Assembly: GCA_963833605.1 (NCBI GenBank) | Contig: CAWHYZ010000024.1 | Coordinates: 62,001-126,000 of the forward strand | DNA: 64,000 bases | Direction: 5' to 3' | Source: JAFAXD01 sp963833605 | Lineage (GTDB): Bacteria; Pseudomonadota; Alphaproteobacteria; Rhizobiales; Xanthobacteraceae | Shown here: piece after piece, positions 17,920 to 26,482 of the stretch | Numbering within the stretch: the stretch's first letter is position 1 | How the letters are laid out: each line of letters begins with the position of its first letter | The notes under the pieces: model-generated | Told to the model about the DNA's origin: nothing | Seen by the model: only the letters and a program-made list of their open reading frames with translations | The model's database searches: none | Program-made: the position numbers and the translations under genes

Positions 17920-19236
17920 TCAGGGGTGGTTGCTCGCCAGCAGTGCCAGCCGCCGGTCGCTGGCCTGCAAGTCAAGCGGGCGCAGCCGCCCGTCCGCAAC
18001 GGCGAGCAACAGGCCCCGCATGACCTCGAAATATTGGTCAGTGTCGTAACTGATCAAAATCAGATCGACCCCGGCGTCGAGTGCCTTGACACTCGCGCCG
18101 GCGATCCCGTCCCAACTCTCGTATACCGCGCCCATGCTGAAATCATCGGTGATCAGAACGCCGTCGTAATTCCATTCGTGTCGCAAGATGTCGATGACCG
18201 GCTGTGAGAACGACGTTGGATGGGCCCGATCAATTGCGGTGAGGCGGGCATGACCAAGCATGGTGACGATGCCGCGCCCCATCAGCGCGCGAAACGGCAC
18301 CCAGTCCGTCACCATTAACTCGGCGAGTGACACGTCGAGGTCTGCGCTTCCCATGTGGGTGTCGTTAACGACGCGCCCCAGCCCTGGGAAATGTTTGAGG
18401 GTGCACAAGACGCCCGCGTCCAGCAGTGCCGCGCAATACTGTGCAGCCACGTCTCGCACGATGCCGGGATCGCTGGCGATCGCCCGCTGGTCGATATGGG
18501 TATAGCGGTCGCCCGAGATGTGAGTGTGGAAGTTGAGGTCAATAACCGGTGCAAAGTTGAGATTGACCCCGACAGCGGCGAGTTCGCTCCCTTGTCCCAA
18601 GGCATACTGCCGAACCGCGGCTTGCCGTGCGACCGGATCGGGATGCGACGCGACCAGGTCAGCAAGGGAAGGGAATCGCGTGAGCGGAGGCGACAGCCGC
18701 GACACGGCACCACCTTCCTGATCAACCGCAATCCAGAGCGGCGGCAGTCCTTGGCGGCGGCGGATGATCTGCAGCGCATCAATGTCTTGCCGGATCTGCG
18801 CGGCGTCCTTGTCGCGCACGTTGCGGGGCGCGAGAAAGACGCCGGCGATCGCGCGCTGCTCGACAAGTTTGCGCAGTTCGTCCGGATCGCGGAAGCCGAC
18901 GATGACATGGCGTCCGATCATTTCGACATCATGGGCGTCGGCCGTCAGCACCTGACTGCGGATCCAATGAAAGCGTGCCTCCAACGCGAGGGTCACCAGC
19001 AGCACCAGCAGAGCGGCAGCCAAAGTCGCAAGTCGTAGCGGGCGCACAAATTTGCCTGCTGATTGTGACTGCCGCTCGTTCCAGATCGCGAACGCGGCGA
19101 TCGCCGCCGGCATGGCGATCAGCACCATGAGCGCCCACGGTCGAAGGCTCGCAAGCAACGGCGATCGCCAGTCGAGGGCAAACGGGAGCAGCGCCAGGAT
19201 CAGCAGCAGGCGAACGGCGCCAAGCGCGAGCGTCAT
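17920..19236 (-). CDS. Membrane-anchored GH3 beta-N-acetylhexosaminidase-like enzyme
   Basis: A 438-residue protein. Three hydrophobic segments (about 5-21, 33-52, 67-86) precede a family 3 glycoside hydrolase domain. The domain has AVDQEGGAVSRL, the KHFPGLG motif, and GVLITDDFSMGA containing the nucleophile Asp. These are NagZ-type signatures, pointing to removal of GlcNAc from peptidoglycan fragments. An N-terminal membrane anchor is unusual for NagZ, which is normally cytoplasmic, so the catalytic domain may face the periplasm. The start at 19236 is one choice; an in-frame start at 19254 adds six residues. It is adjacent to and co-directional with the oxidoreductase gene. Confidence 0.85.
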   Translation of the reverse strand: MTLALGAVRLLLILALLPFALDWRSPLLASLRPWALMVLIAMPAAIAAFAIWNERQSQSAGKFVRPLRLATLAAALLVLLVTLALEARFHWIRSQVLTADAHDVEMIGRHVIVGFRDPDELRKLVEQRAIAGVFLAPRNVRDKDAAQIRQDIDALQIIRRRQGLPPLWIAVDQEGGAVSRLSPPLTRFPSLADLVASHPDPVARQAAVRQYALGQGSELAAVGVNLNFAPVIDLNFHTHISGDRYTHIDQRAIASDPGIVRDVAAQYCAALLDAGVLCTLKHFPGLGRVVNDTHMGSADLDVSLAELMVTDWVPFRALMGRGIVTMLGHARLTAIDRAHPTSFSQPVIDILRHEWNYDGVLITDDFSMGAVYESWDGIAGASVKALDAGVDLILISYDTDQYFEVMRGLLLAVADGRLRPLDLQASDRRLALLASNHP

Positions 19237-19255
19237 GGGCCGCGGTCCGCACACG

Positions 19256-20254
19256 TTACACGGTCAGCACGATCTTTCCGATATGCTGGCTCAACTCCAT
19301 GCGCGCGTGGGCGGCCGCAGCCTTGGCGAGCGGGTAGGTCGAGTCGAGCACCGGCTTCACCTTGCCTGCGGCGATCAGCGGCCAGACCTTGTCTTCGAGT
19401 GCGCGGGCGATCTTGCCTTTGTCGGCGACGGAGCGAGGCCGCAGCCCGGACCCGGTATGGTGCAGACGCTTGGTGAGCATGCGGCGGAAGTCGACGTTGG
19501 CTTTGGGACTTGCCTGGAACGCGATCTGAATAATGCGGCCTTCGACCGCGGCCAGATCATAGTTGCGATCGATGTAGTCGCCGCCGACCATGTCGAGAAT
19601 GACGTCGACGCCGCCTTCGGCCGTCGCCTTCTTGGCAACCGCGACAAAATCCTCGGTCTTGTAGTTGATCGCGATCTCGGCGCCGAGCTTTTTGCACGCC
19701 GCACATTTCTCCGGCGATCCGGCGGTGGCAAATACACGCGCGCCGAACGCTTTCCCCAGCATGATTGCGACGGTGCCGATGCCGGAGCTGCCGCCGTGGA
19801 CGAGCAGCGTCTCGCCCGGCTTCAACGCGCCGCGCTCGAACACGTTCGGATAAACCGTAAAGAAGGTTTCAGGCATTGCGGCCGCCTCGATCAGACTCAG
19901 CCCAGTGGGAATCGGCAGGGCCTGCACCTCCGGAACCGCGCAATATTCCGCGTAGCCGCCGCCTACCACCAGCGCCGTCACCTTGTCCCCGAGCTTCCAG
20001 CGTTGCACGCTTGGACCAAGCGCCACGACTTCGCCGGCAAGCTCTAGGCCCGGGATATCGGTTGCCCCCTTGGGCGGCGGATACTGGCCCATGCGCTGCA
20101 TGACGTCGGGCCGGTTCACGCCGGCGGCCGCGACCTTGACCAGCACCTCGGCTTGGCCGGGTTGCGGAACCGGGCGCTCCTCCGGCACCAGCATCTCGGG
20201 CCCACCCGGGGCGCGGATGACGATTGCAGTCATGCGGTTGGGAATGTTGGGCAT
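19256..20254 (-). CDS. NAD(P)H quinone oxidoreductase, zinc-independent MDR family
   Basis: A 332-residue protein of the medium-chain dehydrogenase/reductase superfamily. The N-terminus (VLVKVAAAGVNRPDVMQRMG), the PGLELAGEVVALG block and the dinucleotide-binding LLVHGGSSGIGTVAIMLGKA are typical of quinone oxidoreductase PIG3/QOR types. No zinc-ligand cysteine set is present. AAGGA lies upstream of the ATG. It ends just before the GH3 gene start and may be co-transcribed with it. Confidence 0.9.
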   Translation of the reverse strand: MPNIPNRMTAIVIRAPGGPEMLVPEERPVPQPGQAEVLVKVAAAGVNRPDVMQRMGQYPPPKGATDIPGLELAGEVVALGPSVQRWKLGDKVTALVVGGGYAEYCAVPEVQALPIPTGLSLIEAAAMPETFFTVYPNVFERGALKPGETLLVHGGSSGIGTVAIMLGKAFGARVFATAGSPEKCAACKKLGAEIAINYKTEDFVAVAKKATAEGGVDVILDMVGGDYIDRNYDLAAVEGRIIQIAFQASPKANVDFRRMLTKRLHHTGSGLRPRSVADKGKIARALEDKVWPLIAAGKVKPVLDSTYPLAKAAAAHARMELSQHIGKIVLTV

Positions 20255-20284
20255 GGACGAAATTCCTTGTGAAACCGGACGGCA

Positions 20285-20350
20285 AAACCGCAGGACAGAG
20301 GACGGAGATGATGACTATTTTCTGTCCTTCGTCGTCTGTCTTCTGCCGGC
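20285..20350. repeat. Degenerate CYGTC repeat, copy 1
   Basis: A purine-rich run (GGACAGAGGACGGAGATGAT at 20291) followed by a pyrimidine-rich run (CTGTCCTTCGTCGTCTGTC at 20321) gives a self-complementary, microsatellite-like tract between the oxidoreductase and DUF1192 genes. A related tract lies at 62360-62470. Confidence 0.5.
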
Positions 20351-20395
20351 TGCCAACGCTATGTTCGGGTTTGGGCTTCCTGACGAGCGACAACT

Positions 20396-20590
20396 ATGCC
20401 GGCAATCGACGAAGATGACCGTCCCAAGAAGAAGATCACGCACGAGATTGGGCAGGATTTGACACTACTCTCGGTCCGCGAACTCGGCGAACGCATCGCG
20501 CTGCTCAAGGACGAAATCGCCCGCCTTGAGGCGGACATCACGCGCAAGCAGGCGTCGCGGTCAGCGGCCGATCAGTTCTTCAAGAAATAG
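20396..20590 (+). CDS. DUF1192 family small protein
   Basis: A 64-residue protein: an acidic-basic N-terminus (MPAIDEDDRPKKK), then LTLLSVRELGERIALLKDEI and ARLEADITRKQASRSAADQF, a single long helix likely to be a coiled coil. This matches the alphaproteobacterial DUF1192 family, usually found near DUF1465 and rpmE, as here. Function unknown. A CtrA-type box follows 36 bases after its stop. Confidence 0.85.
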   Translation: MPAIDEDDRPKKKITHEIGQDLTLLSVRELGERIALLKDEIARLEADITRKQASRSAADQFFKK

Positions 20591-20626
20591 TTACGACGGC
20601 GACGCCTGCGTCGGCCGGGCGCGTCA

Positions 20627-20641
20627 TTAACGCGCCGTTAA
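20627..20641 (+). promoter_or_regulatory. CtrA-type binding box TTAA-N7-TTAA
   Basis: TTAA-CGCGCCG-TTAA matches the full CtrA consensus exactly (TTAA, seven bases, TTAA). It lies 36 bases after the DUF1192 stop and upstream of a hairpin-rich stretch with a terminator, not upstream of a protein start, so it probably drives the candidate RNA. Confidence 0.5.
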
Positions 20642-20661
20642 GAAATCGGGTCCATCATCGT

Positions 20662-20760
20662 CAGCGTCCACTTCTGGACATCGAGTGGCTCCTGTCCACT
20701 CTGTTTGACGCCTCCCTGTTTAACTTTGCGAGCCGCCGTCCCCCGGCGGCTCCTTTTTGT
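20662..20760 (+). ncRNA. Candidate small RNA with exposed CUCC motifs
   Basis: Between the CtrA box and a strong terminator lie two hairpins: GTCCA/TGGAC (20666-20679) and GAGTGG/CCACTC (20683-20701) with loop CTCCTGT. An unpaired CCTCCC follows (20711-20716), and the terminator closes the unit. GCGTC (20664) can also pair with GACGC (20707) around both hairpins. Exposed CUCC sequences that can pair with Shine-Dalgarno sites are a hallmark of several alphaproteobacterial trans-acting RNAs. The 5' end is inferred. Alternatively this is only a 3' UTR of DUF1192. Confidence 0.45.
20730..20759 (+). terminator. Rho-independent terminator
   Basis: GAGCCGCCG (20730-20738) pairs with CGGCGGCTC (20744-20752) over a five-base loop, followed by a T-run. 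It ends the candidate RNA or the DUF1192 transcript. Confidence 0.8.
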
Positions 20761-20893
20761 GTTGCACCGAGGGTCTCGACCAGGATTTGAAGTCGATTGT
20801 CCAATGTCGGCTCGCTTCGGCAGCGATGTAGCGCTGATGCTCTGGGGCTCCGTCGCCGTTTGGCTGCGTCTATTGTAGGCCACGGTCATTGGC

Positions 20894-21778
20894 GTGCTTG
20901 CTGTGGCTTCGGTTTTGGCCGTGCGTGCCGGTGTCATGACCCCGGGTGTTGCCTTGGCCGCCGATATCGGCGTCCTTTTCGTGGGGATCATGGGCCTGGT
21001 GGCGTTGGGCTATGCGGTTTCCCGCAGCCGCACCTTCACGCCGCCGGCTGAGCTTGCGACAACCGCGCCGCGCGCAGTTGTCGCCATTTTTACTGAATTC
21101 CTGGCCATTCTGGCCCTGTACGCCGCGATCGAGCCATTCGAACGGTGGTGGATGGGCAGCGACGCCATCGGTCGTCTCCCGGCTGGACGCGTGCCGGTGT
21201 TGTTTGTTCATGCCTACCTCAGCAACCGCGGGCAGTGGTGGTGGTTGCGGCGAGGATTGCGCCAGTGTGGCATAGCCGTGGCGACGATCAATCTCGAGCC
21301 GCCGTTGCAGAGTATCGATCGTTTTGCCGAGCAGCTCGGGCAACGCATTGAAGCAGTGCTTGCCGAAACCGGGGCTCAGCGACTTGTTCTGGTCGGGCAC
21401 AGCATGGGTGGTCTCGTCGCGCGCACCTTTGTGCAACGCCATGGCGCGGGCCGCATCGCCGAACTGATCACGATCGGCACGCCACACGATGGAAGCTGGT
21501 TTGCCTTTGTCGCCCGCGGGCAATGCGCACGCGAGATGCATCCGGGCGGCGAGTGGCTGAGGCGCCTGTCCTCGCGGACGCCGTCGCCGGTTCCGACCCT
21601 GAATATCTGGAGCGCGCGCGACAACTTCATCGCCCCTCAGGACAGTGCGATGTTGCCCGGAGCTCGGGAGCACGTCCTGCCCGCTATCGGACATCTGTCG
21701 ATGATGTTCTCACCGACCGTCCTCGCCATCCTGCGGCGCGAGGTCAGGACCTACGACGCAGGCGGGAGCACGCCGTAG
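20894..21778 (+). CDS. Membrane-anchored alpha/beta hydrolase, lipase-like
   Basis: A 294-residue protein with two or three N-terminal hydrophobic segments (about 1-42 and 61-79). An alpha/beta hydrolase domain follows: the oxyanion strand VPVLFVHAYLSNRGQWWWL, the nucleophile elbow LVGHSMGG with Ser170, and GTPHDGSWFA, which resembles triacylglycerol lipases. A late His (AIGHLSMM) could complete the triad. The first plausible start is GTG 20894; ATG 20936 would lose the first hydrophobic segment. Substrate unknown. Confidence 0.8.
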   Translation: MLAVASVLAVRAGVMTPGVALAADIGVLFVGIMGLVALGYAVSRSRTFTPPAELATTAPRAVVAIFTEFLAILALYAAIEPFERWWMGSDAIGRLPAGRVPVLFVHAYLSNRGQWWWLRRGLRQCGIAVATINLEPPLQSIDRFAEQLGQRIEAVLAETGAQRLVLVGHSMGGLVARTFVQRHGAGRIAELITIGTPHDGSWFAFVARGQCAREMHPGGEWLRRLSSRTPSPVPTLNIWSARDNFIAPQDSAMLPGAREHVLPAIGHLSMMFSPTVLAILRREVRTYDAGGSTP

Positions 21779-22074
21779 CGCACGCAGGTTGGATCTCGAA
21801 AAGCGCACTCGTCCCACGATCATGCCCCCCGTCGCGCTCCGCTCGACGCACGTGCTGCCCTACGCCAAGTGCGCGCCCGGGTGCAACGACTTGCCTCGGG
21901 CTGAAACCGGAAAGCCATGGAAAAATTTCGTTGGTTCAATGATTTGCCCGCCACAAGCAAACGTGCGGCCGGGTCTGCCAGTGCCCTTGTTAGCTATATC
22001 TTAAGGTTTCTTAACCGGGCCCTGGACATCTCGGTCGGTGAGAGGCCATGCTTCAGTCGAGGCTGAGGCGCAAG
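21779..22074. other. Intergenic stretch before DUF1465
   Basis: No gene seen. TTAAGGTTTCTTAACC at 22001-22016 resembles a CtrA site, but its spacer is six bases rather than seven. Confidence 0.35.
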
Positions 22075-22593
22075 ATGTCCGAAAAATCGACGAGCGCGGC
22101 GGGTCTGGTGGCGTTTGGCGAGAAACTGGCCTCGTCCCAGACGTTTTCGACGTTCTTTCGTGAAGGCATGGCCTTGGTCGAGGAAACCGCGGCCTATCTC
22201 GACGGGCCCGGTCGCCAGGACGCCAAGAAGCTCGACCGCGCGGCAGCGCATGCCTACGCGACCGAGAGCATGCGGCTGACGACCCGCCTGATGCAGCTCG
22301 CGTCGTGGCTGCTCCTGCACCGGGCCGTCAATGAAGGCGAGATGTCGCTCGCCCAGGCCAACAAGGAGAAGAAGAAGGTCAAGCTCGCCTTGGGCGTACC
22401 GGTTGACGAGGCGACCTTGCGGGTGTTGCCAAATCGACTGCGCGACCTGGTCGCGCGCTCGAGCCGATTACACGACAAGGTGCGGCGGCTCGATGCCACC
22501 CTTCATGCGCCGCCGGTTGGCGAACCCATAGCGAGCCCGGTCAACAGCCAGATCACGCAATTGCGGGCCGTCTTCGAGCGCAGCGAGAGCTGA
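22075..22593 (+). CDS. DUF1465 family protein
   Basis: A 172-residue helical cytoplasmic protein. The block FGEKLASSQTFSTFFREGMA and the YATESMRLTTRLMQLASWLL helix identify the DUF1465 family, found in Rhizobiales next to rpmE and implicated by context in cell-cycle or motility control. The start at 22075 follows GAGG by seven bases; an ATG at 22048 would add nine residues. It converges with rpmE. Confidence 0.85.
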   Translation: MSEKSTSAAGLVAFGEKLASSQTFSTFFREGMALVEETAAYLDGPGRQDAKKLDRAAAHAYATESMRLTTRLMQLASWLLLHRAVNEGEMSLAQANKEKKKVKLALGVPVDEATLRVLPNRLRDLVARSSRLHDKVRRLDATLHAPPVGEPIASPVNSQITQLRAVFERSES

Positions 22594-22668
22594 AACGACG
22601 ATCGCGCTTGCCTAGGCCCAGCGGGGCGGAGCACAATTTGCTTGGCGGCGCGCCTGCCTGGCTACGGC

Positions 22669-22896
22669 CTATTTTTCCTTCAGGAAGCCGGAGAACTTCT
22701 TCTGAAAGCGCGACACCCGGCCACCGCGATCGACCAGGTGCTGCTGGCCGCCGGTCCAGGCCGGGTGCGACTTCGGATCGATGTCGAGGTGGATCGTGTC
22801 GCCTTCCTTGCCGAAGGTGCTGCGGGTGGTGAACTCGGTGCCGTCGGTCATGACGACCTTGACGGTGTGGTAGTTGGGATGGATCTCGGGTTTCAT
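22669..22896 (-). CDS. rpmE: 50S ribosomal protein bL31
   Basis: A 75-residue protein starting MKPEIHPNYHTVKVVMTDGT, with the conserved STFGKEGDTIHLDIDPKSHP and the FQKKFSGFL end. It has no cysteines, so it is the zinc-independent form of L31. The start at 22896 gives the family length. Confidence 0.95.
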   Translation of the reverse strand: MKPEIHPNYHTVKVVMTDGTEFTTRSTFGKEGDTIHLDIDPKSHPAWTGGQQHLVDRGGRVSRFQKKFSGFLKEK

Positions 22897-23037
22897 GTTT
22901 GAACGGCTCGCGTCGCCGTCCCCTGCCTGGCATCGTGTGAAAGTTGCGGCTCTATATCGCACCACGGCGGGTAAAACAACCCAGGTCGAGCCCCCGCAAA
23001 CGAGGTATGGCGACGCTGCCCCGTTGCCGTCCTAAGA

Positions 23038-23083
23038 ATCGGCGGCACTAGTGCCCGGCTTCCGACGTTCGTGATACATCGCG
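23038..23083. repeat. Truncated hairpin repeat
   Basis: The right end of a type-1 element (ATCGGCGGCACTAG) runs directly into the left arm of a type-2 element (CTAGTGCCC...TTCCGACGTTCGTG). No matching second arm follows, so both are partial copies joined at CTAG. Confidence 0.6.
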
Positions 23084-23133
23084 TGTCGCGCGCCATTGCT
23101 GGCCGTGGGCGGAGTCTGCTGAGGAGGCGAAAC

Positions 23134-24342
23134 ATGGGCGAAGCGAGCGTCGCCAAGCCAATCGTCATCGCCGGTGGGGGCATCGGGGGCCTGGCCGCCG
23201 CGCTCGGGCTCGCGCAGAAAGGCTGCAGCGTTGTGGTGCTCGAAAAAGCCCCGGCGTTGGGCGAGATCGGTGCCGGAATTCAGCTCGGACCGAATGCGTT
23301 CCATGCCTTCGACTATCTCGGAGTGGGCGAGGCGGCGCGCGCAATGGCGGTCTACATCGATACGCTGCGATTGATGGATGCGCTCACCGCCGAGGAGATC
23401 ACGCATATCGATCTCGGCGAGGCGTTTCGGGCTCGTTTCAAGAATCCGTACGGGGTCGTCCATCGGGGCGATCTTCACGGCGTATTCTTGAAAGCCTGCC
23501 GCGCGCGCGAGGGCATTGAGCTGCGGGTCAACAGCGAGGTGGCGGGCTACGACCAGGACGGGTCGGGCGTGGGCGTGCGCCTTGTGTCGGGCGAGCGGAT
23601 CGCGGGCAGCGCGCTGATCGGCGCCGACGGTTTGTGGTCGAACGTGCGCAAGCAACTGGTCGCCGACGGTCCGCCACGCGTCTCCGGACACACCACATAT
23701 CGCTCGGTCATTCCGACCGATCGCATGGCCGAAAATCTACGCTGGAATGCCGCGACCTTGTGGGCGGGTCCGAAGTGCCATCTCGTGCATTATCCGCTCT
23801 CGGGTTGGAAGGTATTTAATCTGGTGATCACCTGTCACAATGACGCTCCCGACCCGGTCGCCGGTAAGCCGGTTTCCCGCGACGAGGTCATGCGCGGCTT
23901 TGCCCATGTGCACGAGAAGGCGCGCCAGATCATCGACCTCGCGAGTGAATGGAGGCTTTGGGTGTTATGCGATCGCGAGCCGATCAACAATTGGGTCGAC
24001 GGCCGCGTGGTGTTGCTTGGCGACGCCGCGCATCCGATGCTGCAATACATGGCCCAGGGCGCGTGCATGGCCATGGAGGACGCCGTGTGCCTGTCGCATA
24101 TGGTCGAAAGCCATCCGGGCGATCTCGAGAAGGCATTCCGGGCCTATCAGGCCAGGCGGGTCCTGCGCACCACGCGGGTACAGTTGCAGTCTCGAGCCAT
24201 GGGTGAGCACGTCTATCATCCCTCCGGCGCACATGCGCAGTTGCGCAACGCGGTGATGCGCGCGACGCCGCAGGAGCAGTGGCTCGACACGTTGCAGTGG
24301 CTCTATGGCAGCACCGGCCTGAACGAGAACAACTTCGGGTGA
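23134..24342 (+). CDS. FAD-dependent 3-hydroxybenzoate 6-monooxygenase-like enzyme
   Basis: A 402-residue aromatic hydroxylase. The N-terminal FAD motif is IAGGGIGGLAAALGLAQKG. The VVHRGDLHGVFL (DG-like) motif and GRVVLLGDAAHPMLQYMAQG (GD motif) are intact. The NPYGVVHR block and the ending WLYGSTGLNENNF resemble 3-hydroxybenzoate 6-hydroxylases, which make gentisate. No gentisate dioxygenase is nearby, so the substrate is a family-based guess; salicylate hydroxylase is the alternative. GAGGAGG lies upstream. It sits between rpmE and an ABC exporter behind truncated repeats, so may be an insertion. Confidence 0.85.
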   Translation: MGEASVAKPIVIAGGGIGGLAAALGLAQKGCSVVVLEKAPALGEIGAGIQLGPNAFHAFDYLGVGEAARAMAVYIDTLRLMDALTAEEITHIDLGEAFRARFKNPYGVVHRGDLHGVFLKACRAREGIELRVNSEVAGYDQDGSGVGVRLVSGERIAGSALIGADGLWSNVRKQLVADGPPRVSGHTTYRSVIPTDRMAENLRWNAATLWAGPKCHLVHYPLSGWKVFNLVITCHNDAPDPVAGKPVSRDEVMRGFAHVHEKARQIIDLASEWRLWVLCDREPINNWVDGRVVLLGDAAHPMLQYMAQGACMAMEDAVCLSHMVESHPGDLEKAFRAYQARRVLRTTRVQLQSRAMGEHVYHPSGAHAQLRNAVMRATPQEQWLDTLQWLYGSTGLNENNFG

Positions 24343-24361
24343 CGCCGAACGTGGATCGCCC

Positions 24362-26161
24362 ATGAATGACAATCCGGACGGGCGAGCCGCGGGCGTTGAG
24401 GCGGCAAAACCGGTAGGCCGCGGGCGGCTGCGGCCGTTGCTGTCGCTATGGCCGTTCGCGGCCCGCTATCGCGGCCGCATCGCGCTTGCGTTCGTCGTAT
24501 TGCTGGTCGCTGCGCTGACGACGCTTGCGGTGCCGCTTGCGCTGCGCCGCATGATCGATTTTGGATTCGCGCGCGACCGCATTGGGCTGATCGATCAATA
24601 TTTCATGGTCATGATTGCGGTCGCAGCCGTGCTTGCGGCGGCGAGCGCAGTGCGCTTTTACCTCGTGACCACGATCGGCGAGCGCGTCGTTGCGGATGTG
24701 CGCGCGGCGGTCTTTGATCACGTCACCGGGTTGTCCGCCGCGTTCTTCGACAAGGCTCTGACCGGCGAGCTGATTTCGCGACTCGCGGCCGACACCACCC
24801 AGATCAAGTCCGCAGTCGGCGTGTCGGTGTCGACTGCATTGCGTAATCTCGTGCTGTTCTTTGGGTCGGCCATCATGATGGTGGTGACGAGCCCGCGGCT
24901 CTCGGCGTTCGTGCTGGCGGTCATCCCGGTGATCGTGATTCCGCTGGTCGCCTTCGGCCGGCTGGTACGGCGGCGCTCGCGCACCGCCCAGGATAGCCTC
25001 GCCGACGCGTCGGCCTACGCGGCCGAACTCATGGGCGCGGTCCGCACGCTGCAGGCCTACACCAGTGAGGCGCTGGCCGGACGCCGTTTTCGCGCGGCGG
25101 TCGAGCGCGCGTATCGGGCGGCGGTCGCGTCGATCCAGGCCCGCGCAATGCTCACGGCAATCATCATCTTCCTGGTGTTCGCGAGCGTGGTCATCATTTT
25201 GTGGGTGGGGGCGCAGGATGTGCTGGCTGGACGCACTTCGCCCGGCCGGCTTGGCCAGTTCGTCCTCTATGCGGCGTTCGCCGCCGGCGGCTTGAGTCAG
25301 ATTTCCGACGTGTGGGGGGAACTCGCGCAGACCGCAGGCGCTGCCGAGCGCATTGCCGAACTGTTGGCAATCGCGCCCGAGATCACGGCGCCGGAACATC
25401 CGGTGCCGCTACCCGTGCCGCGACGTGGCGAGGTTGCGTTCGATCAGGTGCGTTTCGCCTATCCGACGCGGCCCGGCGCACTCGCGCTTGACGGGGTCTC
25501 GTTCGGGGTGCGCGGTGGCGAAAAGGTTGCACTTGTCGGTCCCTCCGGCGCCGGCAAGAGCACCATCTTTCATTTGATCCTGCGCTTCTACGATCCGTTA
25601 TCCGGGACGGTGTCACTTGACGGTGTGCCGATATTGCAGGCGGATCCGCACGACGTGCGTGCCCATATCGCGTTGGTGCCGCAAGACACCGTCATTTTTG
25701 CCACCAGCATCGCGGACAATATTCGCTTCGGGCAGCCGGACGCCACCGACGCGGACGTGGTGCGTGCAGCCGAGCTTGCAGCCGCGACCGAGTTCATCAG
25801 GCGGTTGCCGCAGGGCTTTGAGACGCCTGTTGGCGAGCGTGGATTGACGCTCTCCGGCGGCCAGCGCCAGCGCATCGCGATTGCACGTGCGATCTTGCGC
25901 GACGCACCGCTGCTCCTGCTCGACGAGGCGACCTCGTCGCTCGATGCGGAGAGCGAGAAACTGGTGCAGGAAGCCCTGGCGCATCTGATGCAGGGACGCA
26001 CCACGCTCGTGATCGCGCATCGGCTCGCGACCGTACTCAAGTGCGATCGCATCCTGGTGATGGATCAAGGCCACATCGTCGAACAAGGCACACACGAGAG
26101 CCTGGTCGGGAAGGGCGGTCTTTACGCCCGCCTGGCGCGGCTGCAGTTCGAGATGGCGTGA
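24362..26161 (+). CDS. ABC exporter, fused permease and ATPase (MsbA-type)
   Basis: A 599-residue half-transporter. Residues about 25-315 form the six-helix membrane domain. The ATPase domain carries Walker A GPSGAGKST (393-401), signature LSGGQRQR (497-504), Walker B LLLLDEATSSLD and the H-loop VIAHRLAT. It probably acts as a homodimer exporting lipids, drugs or peptides. Near-identical layouts occur next to rpmE in many Rhizobiales. The substrate cannot be assigned. It begins 20 bases after the monooxygenase gene. Confidence 0.9.
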   Translation: MNDNPDGRAAGVEAAKPVGRGRLRPLLSLWPFAARYRGRIALAFVVLLVAALTTLAVPLALRRMIDFGFARDRIGLIDQYFMVMIAVAAVLAAASAVRFYLVTTIGERVVADVRAAVFDHVTGLSAAFFDKALTGELISRLAADTTQIKSAVGVSVSTALRNLVLFFGSAIMMVVTSPRLSAFVLAVIPVIVIPLVAFGRLVRRRSRTAQDSLADASAYAAELMGAVRTLQAYTSEALAGRRFRAAVERAYRAAVASIQARAMLTAIIIFLVFASVVIILWVGAQDVLAGRTSPGRLGQFVLYAAFAAGGLSQISDVWGELAQTAGAAERIAELLAIAPEITAPEHPVPLPVPRRGEVAFDQVRFAYPTRPGALALDGVSFGVRGGEKVALVGPSGAGKSTIFHLILRFYDPLSGTVSLDGVPILQADPHDVRAHIALVPQDTVIFATSIADNIRFGQPDATDADVVRAAELAAATEFIRRLPQGFETPVGERGLTLSGGQRQRIAIARAILRDAPLLLLDEATSSLDAESEKLVQEALAHLMQGRTTLVIAHRLATVLKCDRILVMDQGHIVEQGTHESLVGKGGLYARLARLQFEMA

Positions 26162-26482
26162 GCCCGCGCCGCGTCCGCGTGCGGGCGTTTGATCCGATCG
26201 AACGAGCGCAAGGAATTGGTTTGATCTGCGCAAACAATCGCTCGGTCTTTTTGCATATTGTCACGCGTCCAATGAATGCAAACGCAATGGTGCGTAACGC
26301 GTACGCGTTTGCAATGAGCGTGGGCGGGAGACATGCGAAAATCGAATGAGGCGGATAGGAATTTCCGCCATGTATGCCCATGGATGCCCACCGGGGGGGC
26401 AGGCGCAGGAGGGCATCCATGGGCACACATGGTGAAGCATGGGCATCCATGAGTGCTGGCAGTTCTGCTTTTTGGGCATGGC
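26162..26482. other. Convergent intergenic region with two inverted repeats
   Basis: No gene seen. TGCAAACGC (26277-26285) pairs with GCGTTTGCA (26305-26313). TGCCCATGGATGCCC (26375-26389) pairs exactly with GGGCATCCATGGGCA (26411-26425), and a third partial copy GGGCATCCATG lies at 26441. Either hairpin could serve as a bidirectional terminator, but no T-runs follow. Confidence 0.6.

Noticed and set aside
22001..22016. CtrA box upstream of DUF1465
   Set aside because: The spacer between the TTAA halves is six, not seven, bases.
24446..25399. Long open frames opposite the ABC exporter and other genes
   Set aside because: They are Arg/His/Asp-rich mirror frames of real genes in GC-rich DNA, without ribosome sites or family motifs.
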